Shown here: positions 28,668-36,936 of the stretch, one piece after another
Layout of the letters: the number at the start of each line of letters is the position of its first letter
Position numbering within the stretch: position 1 is the stretch's first letter
Assembly (NCBI RefSeq): GCF_020531905.1
Contig: NZ_JAJAWG010000010.1
Coordinates: 1-64,000 of the forward strand
Source of the DNA: Deefgea salmonis
GTDB lineage: Bacteria > Pseudomonadota > Gammaproteobacteria > Burkholderiales > Chitinibacteraceae
Direction: 5' to 3'
Length of the DNA: 64,000 nucleotides
Notes under the pieces: model-generated
Databases searched by the model: none
Seen by the model: the letters and a program-made list of their open reading frames with translations, nothing else
Told to the model about the DNA's origin: nothing
Position numbers and translations under genes: made by a program

Positions 28668-29108
28668 ATGAAAAAACTAGCCTGTATTTTAGGAATGCTG
28701 CTGGCCTTTGGCCTTGGCGCGATTGGCGTGCAAGCCGATGAACTCAAATCACTGCGCGGCACAGAAGCCGTGAGTGGTGACGTTGCCCCTGAGCATTACC
28801 GTTGGGAGCGCGATAGTCGCCCGCTGCCACGCCAGTTTGTACAGCAACCGCCGTTGATTCCGCATTCGACCAAAGGCTATTCAGTCACGACTGAATACAA
28901 TAAATGCCTCGATTGCCATAGCTGGGATCGCACCGCAGAAACCGGCGCGACCAAAATCTCGATTACCCACTTTAAAACCCGCAACGGCACTGAGTTGACC
29001 AATATTTCTCCACGCCGTTATTTCTGCCAGCAATGCCATGTACCGCAAACCGATGCTAAACCGCTGGTGGGTAGCTCGTTTAAACCTGCCAATGGCTTAG
29101 TGAAATAA
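28668..29108 (+). CDS. napB: NapB, diheme cytochrome c subunit
   Basis: Periplasmic electron-transfer subunit of NapAB, 146 residues, with a signal peptide (about 1-23, ending VQA) and two heme c sites, CLDCH (80-84) and CQQCH (120-124). GGGAG lies upstream of the start. Heme attachment requires the ccm genes found earlier in this window. Confidence 0.95.
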   Translation: MKKLACILGMLLAFGLGAIGVQADELKSLRGTEAVSGDVAPEHYRWERDSRPLPRQFVQQPPLIPHSTKGYSVTTEYNKCLDCHSWDRTAETGATKISITHFKTRNGTELTNISPRRYFCQQCHVPQTDAKPLVGSSFKPANGLVK

Positions 29109-29133
29109 TTCGCCCAATAAGGAAAGACGCATC

Positions 29134-29826
29134 ATGAGCGAAAGCAAACCCAGCCTTAAAGCACGACTGTGCGAGCGACTCAAAAAACTACGCACGATTA
29201 AAATCGGTGTCGTTGGCATTGTGATTGCCTTTGTCGTTGGGATTATGTTTTGGGGCGGTTTTAACACCGCGCTAGAGATGACCAATACCGAAAAATTCTG
29301 CCTGTCTTGTCATGAGATGGCCGACAATGTGTATCCGGAATATCAAGAAACGATTCATTACACCAACCGTTCCGGCGTGCGGGCCACGTGTCCCGATTGC
29401 CATGTGCCGCATGAGTGGGGGCCAAAAATGATTCGTAAGATTGAAGCGTCCAAAGAAGTCTGGGGCATGCTCACGGGTACCATTAATACCCGCGAAAAAT
29501 TCCTAGAAAAACGCGAACACTTAGCGCAAAACGAATGGAAGCGAATGAAGGCCAATGATTCGCAAGCCTGCCGCAATTGCCATAATTATGAGTATTTTGA
29601 CTATATGGAGCAAAACTCACGTTCCGCCACCGCTCACCAAAAAGGCTTTGCTGAAGGCGCAACGTGTATTGACTGCCATAAAGGGATCGCCCATCAATTG
29701 CCAGCGGTACACCAAAATGTACGTGCTGGCGAAAAAGGCGTAACGGCTGAAGTGATGCATCCAACCCGCAATAAAGCCAGTGCCGCCAGTGCGGTGGACG
29801 ATGATGATTTTGCTGGGATTGAATAA
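29134..29826 (+). CDS. napC: NapC, tetraheme quinol dehydrogenase
   Basis: Membrane-anchored NapC/NirT cytochrome, 230 residues, with one N-terminal helix (about 23-42) and four heme motifs CLSCH (56-60), CPDCH, CRNCH and CIDCH. It oxidises quinol and reduces NapB. It is the last gene of napFDAGHBC; napE and napL are absent. Confidence 0.95.
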   Translation: MSESKPSLKARLCERLKKLRTIKIGVVGIVIAFVVGIMFWGGFNTALEMTNTEKFCLSCHEMADNVYPEYQETIHYTNRSGVRATCPDCHVPHEWGPKMIRKIEASKEVWGMLTGTINTREKFLEKREHLAQNEWKRMKANDSQACRNCHNYEYFDYMEQNSRSATAHQKGFAEGATCIDCHKGIAHQLPAVHQNVRAGEKGVTAEVMHPTRNKASAASAVDDDDFAGIE

Positions 29827-29847
29827 GATTTAAACCGCCATCCATAT

Positions 29848-29877
29848 AAAACGGGGCTCGATTGAGCCCCGTTTTTT
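29848..29877. terminator. Bidirectional terminator between napC and the DJ-1-like gene
   Basis: A 9-bp GC-rich stem ACGGGGCTC/GAGCCCCGT (29851-29859 and 29864-29872) with loop GATT is extended by AAA/TTT and followed by T's. The complement also ends in A/T-rich sequence, so both convergent messages can stop here. Confidence 0.92.
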
Positions 29878-29893
29878 TATGTCGATACCATGA

Positions 29894-30574
29894 CTAGGCT
29901 TGCAGTTGCGCCAATAATTTTTGTGCCACAAGCTCCGACGACGCCGGATTTTGCCCAGTAATCAAATGACCGGCACTCACGGCATACGGCTGCCAATCTT
30001 CGCCTTTAGAATACACGCCGCCTTTGGCAATCAGTTCATCCTCTAATAAAAACGGCACCACATTGGTTAAACCAACGGCAGCTTCTTCAGAATCACTAAA
30101 GCCGGTCACTGCTTTGCCCGCCACCAAAGGTTGACCATCGGGTGCTTTTACATGCCGCAACGCCGCGGGTGCATGACACACTAAGGCAACGGGTTTGCCT
30201 GCCGCATACATGGTTTCTAATAAGGCAATCGATTGTGCGTCTTCGGCTAAATCCCACATTGGGCCATGGCCGCCGGGATAAAACACCGCGTCGTAATCGC
30301 TGGCTTTCACCTCAGCTAATTTGAGCGTTTTGGCCAAAGCCGCTTGTGCAGCAACATCTTGTTTAAACCGCGCCGTGGCGGCGGTTTGAAAATCAGCTGC
30401 ATCACTTTTAGGATCCAGCGGTGGCTGCCCGCCAAGTGGCGACGCCAACACCAGCTCAGCGCCAGCATCGAGTAGCAAATAATACGGTGCGGCAAATTCC
30501 TCAAGCCAAAAGCCGGTTTTCTGGCCGGTGTTGCCCAGTTGATCGTGCGAAGTCAGTACCAATAAAATTTTCAT
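29894..30574 (-). CDS. DJ-1/PfpI-family (class I GATase-like) protein
   Basis: Cytoplasmic protein of 226 residues in the Hsp31/ThiJ/PfpI branch of class I glutamine-amidotransferase-like proteins. The nucleophile-elbow cysteine is in VCHAPAAL, and an acidic partner in GFWLEEF. Known members act as glyoxalase III, deglycase-like or chaperone proteins; which applies cannot be decided. ATG 30574 is preceded by GGAGAGG. Confidence 0.88.
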   Translation of the reverse strand: MKILLVLTSHDQLGNTGQKTGFWLEEFAAPYYLLLDAGAELVLASPLGGQPPLDPKSDAADFQTAATARFKQDVAAQAALAKTLKLAEVKASDYDAVFYPGGHGPMWDLAEDAQSIALLETMYAAGKPVALVCHAPAALRHVKAPDGQPLVAGKAVTGFSDSEEAAVGLTNVVPFLLEDELIAKGGVYSKGEDWQPYAVSAGHLITGQNPASSELVAQKLLAQLQA

Positions 30575-30649
30575 TGCGCCTCTCCAAACCATCTCACGCT
30601 GGCGGATGCCAGTCGTGTTTCACCCTGTTGATCTTAGACCCGAATACGC

Positions 30650-31489
30650 TTGCCAGCCCGCCATCAGCGCGTAATACTGGCGCTGCTTTTATCTTTGGAA
30701 TCCGCCGTGTTTGCTGCTGCCTTTGCTGCCTTAATTGAATCGAACCCCCAGATTAAAATCGCCAAATTGGCCGAAATTCATCTCGCGCAACGCGATCCAC
30801 TTGACCCCACGCCGATTATTCCAATTGAAAGCCCCGGCCGACCGGCCCAGCCAGAATTAGTCGCCCCCAAAGATTTACCTCGACGCCGCAATTTGGCCGA
30901 AGCCGAAAACCGCGCGGCGCTGTTGCATGCCTTTGCGCATATTGAATTTAACGCCATCAATCTGGCGCTGGATGCACTGTATCGGTTTCGCCAGATGCCC
31001 GCGCAATATTATGCCGATTGGCTCAAAATTGCCGTTGAAGAAGCGTATCACTTTAATCTGCTGTGCGAGCATCTACAAACGCTCGGTTTTGCTTACGGTG
31101 ATTTTCCTGCGCATAACAGCTTATGGGAAATGGCAGTCAAAACCGACGCCGACGTCATGGCCAGAATGGCTTTAGTGCCGCGAATTTTAGAAGCGCGCGG
31201 GCTCGATGCCGTGCCGCCGATTCGACAAAAACTCGCCAATATCGGCGATCAGCGCGCCTGTGAAATTCTGGATATTATTCTGGCCGATGAAATCGGCCAT
31301 GTGCGCATTGGCAATTATTGGTATCACTGGTGTTGTGAAGAGCGCCAGCTCGACCCGATTGCCACATTTGTTGCGCTACTGCGCGATTATGAAGCGCCCG
31401 TATTTCGCGGCACCCTCAACCACATTGCCCGCCAAGCGGCTGGATTTACTGCTGAGGAAATGGCTTTAATTGAGTCGTTAAAAGAATAG
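30650..31489 (+). CDS. DUF455 ferritin-like protein
   Basis: A 279-residue protein of the DUF455 ferritin-like family. The probable di-iron ligands are in an HAFAHIEFNAINLALD helix, VEEAYHF, and DEIGHVRIG. Members of unknown or tRNA/oxidoreductase-like function are widespread in proteobacteria. The start is uncertain: TTG 30650 is the most upstream option after an in-frame stop at 30635, without a clear ribosome-binding site. Followed by a weak hairpin (31501-31524) lacking a T-run. Confidence 0.82.
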   Translation: MPARHQRVILALLLSLESAVFAAAFAALIESNPQIKIAKLAEIHLAQRDPLDPTPIIPIESPGRPAQPELVAPKDLPRRRNLAEAENRAALLHAFAHIEFNAINLALDALYRFRQMPAQYYADWLKIAVEEAYHFNLLCEHLQTLGFAYGDFPAHNSLWEMAVKTDADVMARMALVPRILEARGLDAVPPIRQKLANIGDQRACEILDIILADEIGHVRIGNYWYHWCCEERQLDPIATFVALLRDYEAPVFRGTLNHIARQAAGFTAEEMALIESLKE

Positions 31490-31546
31490 GTAAATAACCA
31501 ACCAAGCCCACCAATCGGCTTGGTTCAAATTACGTATTGATGTTTT

Positions 31547-31563
31547 TTAAGTGCCTGCGGCAC
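31547..31563. repeat. Inverted copy of a 17-base sequence found at 20811-20827
   Basis: TTAAGTGCCTGCGGCAC is the exact reverse complement of bases 20811-20827. The inner GTGCCTGCGGCAC is itself a small palindrome. Both copies lie in non-coding DNA. Confidence 0.6.
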
Positions 31564-31597
31564 AGCATTAACCCAAGCTAAAGATCTTAAAGATGAC

Positions 31598-31642
31598 GTA
31601 TTGCCTTGTATCCATTTAAATAAAAAGCATACAAGGCAATAC
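31598..31642. repeat. ATACCC-type hairpin upstream of the GntR regulator
   Basis: Perfect 14-bp arms GTATTGCCTTGTAT (31598-31611) and its complement (31629-31642) enclose a 17-base AT-rich loop. The right end and flank, AAGGCAATACCCTATAAAA, is the same as at the nap hairpin (27067-27085). Confidence 0.75.
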
Positions 31643-31709
31643 CCTATAAAATTTTGCCTGTTTTTTTACCTTTTACCGCCCCACTCTCCACAATAATCCA
31701 TCACACCAC

Positions 31710-31738
31710 TTGCCAATCGCTAAACTCACACCTATAGT
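31710..31738 (+). promoter_or_regulatory. Sigma-70 promoter of the GntR-ABC operon
   Basis: TTGCCA (31710-31715) and TATAGT (31733-31738) are separated by exactly 17 bases. The start of transcription would be close to 31745, inside the candidate operator. Confidence 0.7.
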
Positions 31739-31758
31739 GTGCTACATACCTAACACAC
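31737..31758. promoter_or_regulatory. Candidate GntR (YtrA-type) operator
   Basis: Inverted half-sites GTGTG (31737-31741) and CACAC (31754-31758) flank a 12-base AT-rich centre and overlap the -10 box. This arrangement suits self-repression by the regulator encoded just downstream. Confidence 0.45.
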
Positions 31759-31769
31759 AAGCACAGAAT

Positions 31770-32129
31770 ATGGCCGACTGGAATAATCAATCGCCCATCT
31801 ATTTGCAGCTGGCTGAGCACTTAAGCCAAGCCTTGCTCGATGGACAGCCACAAGAAGGGCAAGCGATGCCTTCGGTGCGGCTATTGGCTGCTGAATATGG
31901 CCTGAACCCCCTCACGGTGAATCGTGCCTTACAAGCGATGGTGGAAGCCGGTTTGCTCGAAAGCCGCCGTGGCTTGGGCATGTTTGTTTTACCGCAAGCG
32001 AGCGAGCGATTGCGCGCTGCCGATCGTGCGCGTTTTTTGAGCCAAGAATGGCCGCTACTGCGCGCCAAATTGCAACGTTTAGGCATTAGCGCCAGCGATT
32101 TAGACTGGCACGCCAAGGAGTCCGCATGA
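31770..32129 (+). CDS. GntR-family regulator, YtrA subfamily
   Basis: Short GntR-type repressor of 119 residues: an N-terminal winged helix (SPIYLQLAEHLSQALLDG to GLLESRRGLGMFV) plus a short C-terminal helical tail with no ligand domain, as in the YtrA group, whose members regulate linked ABC transporters. ATG 31770 gives the conserved N-terminus; the longer upstream frame covers the promoter. The stop overlaps the ATPase start in ATGA. Confidence 0.9.
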   Translation: MADWNNQSPIYLQLAEHLSQALLDGQPQEGQAMPSVRLLAAEYGLNPLTVNRALQAMVEAGLLESRRGLGMFVLPQASERLRAADRARFLSQEWPLLRAKLQRLGISASDLDWHAKESA

Positions 32130-33001
32130 ACGACTTAGTCAAAGTCAGTGATTTAAGCATTCGCTACGGCAATAAAACCGCGGTCAAGCAGATCTCGTTT
32201 GCTTTACCTGCTGGGCAAATTGTCGGTCTATTGGGCAGTAATGGCGCCGGGAAAACCTCGCTGATGCAGGCGATGATGGGCTTGATACCTTACCAAGGCA
32301 ACATTGAAATCTTGGGCTTTAATCCGCAAACTCAGCGCGAGGCGATGTTAGAACACGTTTGCTACATCCCTGATGTGGCGATTTTGCCGCCGTGGATTGT
32401 CGTTGCCGATTTACTCCAATTGATGTGTGGCCTGCATCCAAAATTTAAGCTTGAATTGGCGCAACAAAAACTAGCGCAAACGATTATTCCGCTCAACGCC
32501 AAGGTCAAACAACTGTCGCGCGGCATGATTGTGCAACTGCATTTGGCCATCATTAGCGCCATTGATGCCCAGCTGATGATTTTGGACGAGCCCACGCTAG
32601 GGCTAGATATTCCCGCCCGAAAAGCGTTTTACGATATGTTGATTAACGATTGGTGCTCTGACACACGCACAGTGCTGATTGCCACGCATCAAGTCGATGA
32701 GATCGAAAATCTACTCTCCAATGTGATGATGATGAATCACGGGCAATTGGTGCTGAACGACAGCATTAGCCATCTGGATGAGCGCTTTATCGGCGTGCGT
32801 TATGGTCTAGACACCGCCGCGCAAATCGAAGCGGCCGCACCGCTACACCGCTTTCGGCAAATGGGCGGGGAATGCGCGATTTTTGCTGGTAATGCGCCCG
32901 CCAATATTGATCAACTCGGCCAAACCTTCCGCGTTGAACTCGCCGATTTATTTGTCGCCTTAGCGCAACCGAGCATGGAGAAACCACATGCAACAGTTTA
33001 A
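32126..33001 (+). CDS. ABC exporter ATPase
   Basis: ATP-binding subunit of 291 residues with Walker A GSNGAGKT, signature LSRGM (variant of LSGGQ) and Walker B LMILDEPT. C-terminal extension of about 80 residues. It resembles YtrB/CcmA-like exporters controlled by GntR proteins. The substrate is unknown; related systems respond to cell-envelope stress. Confidence 0.9.
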   Translation: MNDLVKVSDLSIRYGNKTAVKQISFALPAGQIVGLLGSNGAGKTSLMQAMMGLIPYQGNIEILGFNPQTQREAMLEHVCYIPDVAILPPWIVVADLLQLMCGLHPKFKLELAQQKLAQTIIPLNAKVKQLSRGMIVQLHLAIISAIDAQLMILDEPTLGLDIPARKAFYDMLINDWCSDTRTVLIATHQVDEIENLLSNVMMMNHGQLVLNDSISHLDERFIGVRYGLDTAAQIEAAAPLHRFRQMGGECAIFAGNAPANIDQLGQTFRVELADLFVALAQPSMEKPHATV

Positions 33002-33821
33002 AACCCTAATGCTGCGCGAATGGCTGCAGCAACGTCAATCTTGGTTAAGAATGGCGATTTTGATTCCGTTGATTGGCTGGGCCATTCTGTATTTGTTTGT
33101 GCTTAAACTGGGTATCCCCGTTGGCTTTTATGCCAATCATCAGCCGCTATTTAATTTGGCCATATTTGGCTTAGTCGGCCAATCCAGCCTGATAGCGGTT
33201 ATTTCGCTCATAGGTGTTTTGATTCATATCCCCAGTCTGGCTTATCGCGATATTGATGACAAATCATTGGCATTTTGGCGCTCACTTCCTGTCAATGATG
33301 GCCAAGCCGTAGCCGCCCCTTTATTGATGAATGCGATTGTGCTGCCATTACTCAGCATCAGTACCGCCTTTGCGCTCGGCCTATTTTTGTCGGCACCGCT
33401 GTGGTTAAGTGGCTTGCAATCGGACCATATTCAGTCGGTTTTACTGGCGTTTACGCGTGTGATTTGGGGCGCAGCGCTGGGTTTAATCTGGTTTTTACCG
33501 CTGGTCTTAGTGCTGGCGGTCGGCAATAGCCTAGTGCGCCGTTGGGGAATTTTATTGGCGTTGATCGCGGTTTATGTTTGCAACAACATGATGAGTAATT
33601 TGATCGGCATCACCCCAATTGGCAATCAAATTGATGTCAGTATGAGTATGGTGAGTCAGTTACTGCTGCCATTTGAAAATGACCATCCAAGCCTCATCAG
33701 CAGCCAATTGAGCCAATTGCCAGCCTATATTTTTAACCTGCATTTTTTGCAAACCATCGTATCAATAATCGCTTTAGTCGCCGTCCTCGTTTGGCAACGC
33801 CAACGCGGTATAACCGCTTAA
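32988..33821 (+). CDS. ABC exporter membrane subunit
   Basis: Membrane protein of 277 residues with about six hydrophobic segments, overlapping the ATPase gene by 14 bases. It is the permease partner. No family more precise than ABC-2-like could be read. Confidence 0.82.
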   Translation: MQQFKTLMLREWLQQRQSWLRMAILIPLIGWAILYLFVLKLGIPVGFYANHQPLFNLAIFGLVGQSSLIAVISLIGVLIHIPSLAYRDIDDKSLAFWRSLPVNDGQAVAAPLLMNAIVLPLLSISTAFALGLFLSAPLWLSGLQSDHIQSVLLAFTRVIWGAALGLIWFLPLVLVLAVGNSLVRRWGILLALIAVYVCNNMMSNLIGITPIGNQIDVSMSMVSQLLLPFENDHPSLISSQLSQLPAYIFNLHFLQTIVSIIALVAVLVWQRQRGITA

Positions 33822-33849
33822 TGTCGATTTAAAACCAAAAGGATTTTAT

Positions 33850-33993
33850 ATGCGCCAATGGCTGCTTCCGGTCGCTATGCTCATCGTTTTATTACTCGGG
33901 ATTGGCGTCGTTTGGCGATTCCATCACGACCCAGCAGGATCAATGATGCAGATGAATCAAAATTTTGAATGGCATTTTAGTCGCAGTCATTAA
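33850..33993 (+). CDS. 47-residue single-helix membrane peptide
   Basis: A short frame begins at ATG 33850 with AAGGA about 7 bases upstream, 28 bases after the permease. It encodes MRQWLLPVAM at the start, one hydrophobic helix (about 4-22), and a tail rich in His and Met (RFHHD, SMMQMNQ, HFSRSH). The close spacing and ribosome-binding site suggest it belongs to the ABC operon. Function unknown. Confidence 0.6.
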   Translation: MRQWLLPVAMLIVLLLGIGVVWRFHHDPAGSMMQMNQNFEWHFSRSH

Positions 33994-34044
33994 AGCGATT
34001 GCACGCCCGTAAAAGCAAACATCACTATATCGCCGAAAAAAAAT

Positions 34045-34093
34045 GGGTATCTCCACCTAGCTCATTAATATCAATGCCTAGGCAGAGATACCC
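34045..34093. terminator. GGGTAT/ATACCC hairpin between convergent genes
   Basis: Arms 34045-34060 (GGGTATCTCCACCTAG) and 34078-34093 pair over 16 positions with two mismatches. It separates the ABC operon from the convergent GH16 gene and may end both. The outer GGGTAT/ATACCC resembles the hairpins at 27029 and 31598. Confidence 0.6.
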
Positions 34094-34098
34094 TTAGA

Positions 34099-35403
34099 TT
34101 AACGAATGTTTTTCACTGCGGCGAGCCCTTGCTGGCGCAATTGCTGAACTTGCGCTTGTACTTCGCTGGTGCTCAATTGTTGATCTTGGCGGTGGTAAAC
34201 CCAATCAATGTCTTCTTGGTATTCACGCAGTTCATTACTCTGAATCAGCCCGCTGCCGTTAAACCACAATTGAAACGACAGATACATCGGATGGTCTGGC
34301 TGCGCTTTGCCACGGTAGCTTTGCACTAAACGGTCGTCGACATAGAAGCGAATCTCGTCGTTGTGCACATTCATCACGAGCGTATGCCAGCCGGCAAAGC
34401 TTTTTTGCGTGGCAACGGCGACGTGATTTTCCGGATCGTACGCAGCAATGGCGTAGGTGCCGCTCCACATGGTTGGCGCTGCAATCCCCCAGCCACCATT
34501 AGGTAGGTATTCAAAATCGATTTCGCTATACGGCTCTGCGCCTTCGATGTAGCGCGTGATGCCAAAGAAGGTTTGCACTACAGAATCACCATCGGGTCCT
34601 TGCACTGACGCATCGGTAAAGTACATCCGCGCGGCCCAAGTACCATTTTGATAACGCGCTTCGGTCGTCATCAGCTCAACTTGCGAGCTTTGCCCACCAT
34701 TGGCTCGGTTGCCAACGACTTGGTCGGCGCTGATATTGCTGCTGGCTTTTAAGCGCATCAGCGTATTGCCCGGCTGCGCGGTGTCGCTCAAGAACGAGAT
34801 ATTGTTCGGACTCCACTGGCCATTACTCAATCCCGGACCACCATCCCAACTGCGTAATAGCCAGCCATTATTCGCCAATTGGGTGGTATTGCTATAGCTA
34901 AAGTCATCAAACAATAAGCCCACGGTGGAAACCGGCTCGGTTTGCTTACACGCGCCTAAATCCAGCCAACCTCCCCAAGTGTCTTGGCTTTGCGGTGCGC
35001 GATCAACCCACCATTTAGCCGTGAAGTTATGTCCTTGATAACTGACATTGGCACCAGCGGTATACACCTTGCCGCTCTCCCAAGGCGTATTGCAAACACC
35101 ATTCGGTGCGGGGCTTGGGCTTGGGCTTGGGCTTGGGCTTGGGCTTGGGCTTGGGCTTGGGCTTGGCAGAGTACTGCCGCTAACCCCCAAGTCAAGCCAA
35201 AGCGTCGCAGAAACCGCTGGATTCCAACCCGTCCCAACATAGGCGGTATGCGCGGTAATGGCCTGATAAATATGGTTTTGATAACTCACCCGCTGGCCCA
35301 GCGAGTAGGTTTTTCCTTCTTGCCACACTGGATCTGCAGCATATGCAACACTTGCCACGCTCAAAATCGTGGCCGCCAAGACAGCCCTGTTAAACTCATT
35401 CAT
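34099..35403 (-). CDS. Secreted GH16 hydrolase with two chitin-binding modules
   Basis: Secreted 434-residue protein: signal peptide (1-23, ending AYA), a type 3 chitin-binding module (CBM5/12, about 24-72: WQEGKTYSLGQRVSYQN), a Ser-Pro linker (80-100), a second such module (about 107-150: WESGKVYTAGANVSYQG) and a GH16 domain (about 160-400) with the catalytic motif E294-I-D296-F-E298. GH16 enzymes usually cut beta-1,3/1,4-glucans or galactans; the chitin-binding modules suggest action on chitin-associated cell walls. A C-terminal helix (about 405-434) is of unknown role. GGAGACAAG precedes the ATG. Divergent from an AraC regulator. Confidence 0.9.
   Translation of the reverse strand: MNEFNRAVLAATILSVASVAYAADPVWQEGKTYSLGQRVSYQNHIYQAITAHTAYVGTGWNPAVSATLWLDLGVSGSTLPSPSPSPSPSPSPSPSPSPAPNGVCNTPWESGKVYTAGANVSYQGHNFTAKWWVDRAPQSQDTWGGWLDLGACKQTEPVSTVGLLFDDFSYSNTTQLANNGWLLRSWDGGPGLSNGQWSPNNISFLSDTAQPGNTLMRLKASSNISADQVVGNRANGGQSSQVELMTTEARYQNGTWAARMYFTDASVQGPDGDSVVQTFFGITRYIEGAEPYSEIDFEYLPNGGWGIAAPTMWSGTYAIAAYDPENHVAVATQKSFAGWHTLVMNVHNDEIRFYVDDRLVQSYRGKAQPDHPMYLSFQLWFNGSGLIQSNELREYQEDIDWVYHRQDQQLSTSEVQAQVQQLRQQGLAAVKNIR
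35111..35166 (-). repeat. Hexanucleotide repeat (nine GGGCTT units) in the linker of GH16
   Basis: Nine perfect copies of GGGCTT on the plus strand encode the Ser-Pro linker on the minus strand. Since the unit is six bases, slippage alters linker length by two residues and never shifts the frame. Confidence 0.95.
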
Positions 35404-35525
35404 CTTGTCTCCATCCTATTGATTTTTATGCGTCACCGTCTCAAGTGCAGTGACCGATCCACACTAAACGATGAGGAAGAATGACGAAATAGCAGAATGA
35501 CACTTGCATTTTGTCCAGATCGAAC

Positions 35526-36419
35526 ATGTCGATGATCTATCAAGAATTATTTGAGATTGGCCCTGAAGCGCAGCAAATGAGCGTGGGCGTTCGGCCGTTT
35601 CATCACCCGCAGCTCAGCAGCCTTGCCGAGCATCATATTCACTTTATGGGTGTGTCTGAGGCGCGTGGCCAATTTCATGTCGAACGAATGGGCGCGCCAT
35701 TTCATATTTTATTAATCGGCGTCGAAGGCCAAGGCGAAATCATTGATGGCGAGCGCCGGCTAATTTTGGGGCCCAATCAGTTGGCGGTGCTACCGGCATA
35801 CGGGCATCGTGGTTTTCAGCGGCGCAGTGAGCATTGGCGCTTTGCTTGGCTCTTACTCGACGATGTGCCGTATTGGAATAAACTGGCTGGCTCGCAAGCG
35901 AGCGTGGTGTCGGTGCAATATGCGCACAATCTATTTTATGCGCTGCATACTTTGTGTTTTGAGGCGCGCATTGAACAAAAATCACAGGCCTGCAGCGCTT
36001 TACTCTTGGTGATGGCTTTATTGCAGCGCATGCTCAGCGGTGCAGTACCGAGTGCCGCCTTGCCCAATCGCTTGCAACAATTATTTACTGGAATTTTATA
36101 CGCCCCCACACAAGGCTGGCGTGTTGATGTCCTTGCACAGCAATATGGGGTGAGCGCAGCGCATTTCCAACGATTGTGCTTAAAGCATTTGGGCGCAACG
36201 CCGCAGCAATTAATTATTCAACATCGCATGCAAAGAGCGCATCAATTGCTTTCAAGTGGTAATCACAGTGTGAGCGATGTCGCGATCATGGTGGGTTATG
36301 AAGAAGTTGCGAGTTTTTCGCGGCGCTTTCGCAGTCACTTTGGTTTACCGCCGGGTGAGATTAGTCGCGCGCAACATCGCAAACAAAGCGATACCCACCC
36401 AAGCATAACGCCAAACTGA
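35526..36419 (+). CDS. AraC-family regulator
   Basis: 297-residue regulator with an N-terminal cupin-like sensing domain (about 30-110) and a C-terminal pair of AraC helix-turn-helix motifs (VDVLAQQYGVSAAHFQRL and SVSDVAIMVGYEEVASFSRRF). ATG 35526 is chosen; ATG 35532 and TTG 35511 are alternatives, with no clear ribosome-binding site. The divergent GH16 gene is the likely target. Confidence 0.88.
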   Translation: MSMIYQELFEIGPEAQQMSVGVRPFHHPQLSSLAEHHIHFMGVSEARGQFHVERMGAPFHILLIGVEGQGEIIDGERRLILGPNQLAVLPAYGHRGFQRRSEHWRFAWLLLDDVPYWNKLAGSQASVVSVQYAHNLFYALHTLCFEARIEQKSQACSALLLVMALLQRMLSGAVPSAALPNRLQQLFTGILYAPTQGWRVDVLAQQYGVSAAHFQRLCLKHLGATPQQLIIQHRMQRAHQLLSSGNHSVSDVAIMVGYEEVASFSRRFRSHFGLPPGEISRAQHRKQSDTHPSITPN

Positions 36420-36464
36420 CAGTGAACTCGGTAGTCTCAATCGCTCACCATTCAAATGCAGCCC

Positions 36465-36503
36465 AGCCTCACGGCTGAGGCTCATTCACGGTATAAATAC
36501 CGT
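36465..36503. terminator. Two consecutive short hairpins after the AraC gene
   Basis: AGCCTCA/TGAGGCT (36465-36471 and 36476-36482) is followed by ACGGTAT/ATACCGT (36488-36494 and 36497-36503). No T-run follows, so termination is only possible, not certain. Confidence 0.4.
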
Positions 36504-36580
36504 AACACTATGGCGTTTTTACGCAGAGAATCAATTACTTAAACGATAAGATTAGTAATTACTTATATCTACATCGTGCA

Positions 36581-36826
36581 ATGCCAAGCTTATTTTCTAA
36601 ACTACTCAATCTTGAGCCCAATGCTGCGGCCAATCCAACTGCTGTAAGTGCCCTAGCACCGAGCAATTCCTACATTGAAGTGCATGAACTTGATGTCGAA
36701 AGCTATATCAGCGAGCTATGCCAATTGATCGCCAAGAATAAACTCGACACTGACTTACGCAAAGATTATGAAGCGCAATTGGCGCAAATTGCCCGTCACA
36801 CGCCTTTGCGTGCGAGGACTCAATAA
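36581..36826 (+). CDS. Hypothetical 81-residue protein
   Basis: Small, soluble, mostly helical protein with an Ala/Pro-rich segment (about 15-29) and a Lys/Asp/Leu-rich helix (about 36-70). I do not recognise it. No good ribosome-binding site is visible, and the next gene starts 110 bases later, so it may be a genuine monocistronic gene or not expressed. Confidence 0.5.
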   Translation: MPSLFSKLLNLEPNAAANPTAVSALAPSNSYIEVHELDVESYISELCQLIAKNKLDTDLRKDYEAQLAQIARHTPLRARTQ

Positions 36827-36936
36827 GCCACAGCGCAGCCACTTGATATTTAATCAGCGGATAAAACTGATTATTTACTGTCGATTTACGACAGAACTCG
36901 TTATGCTACAGAGCTTATCATTGTTGGATTTAGCCA

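Noticed and set aside
35111..35166. Phase-variable on/off switch
   Set aside because: The repeat unit is six bases, so slippage cannot shift the reading frame.
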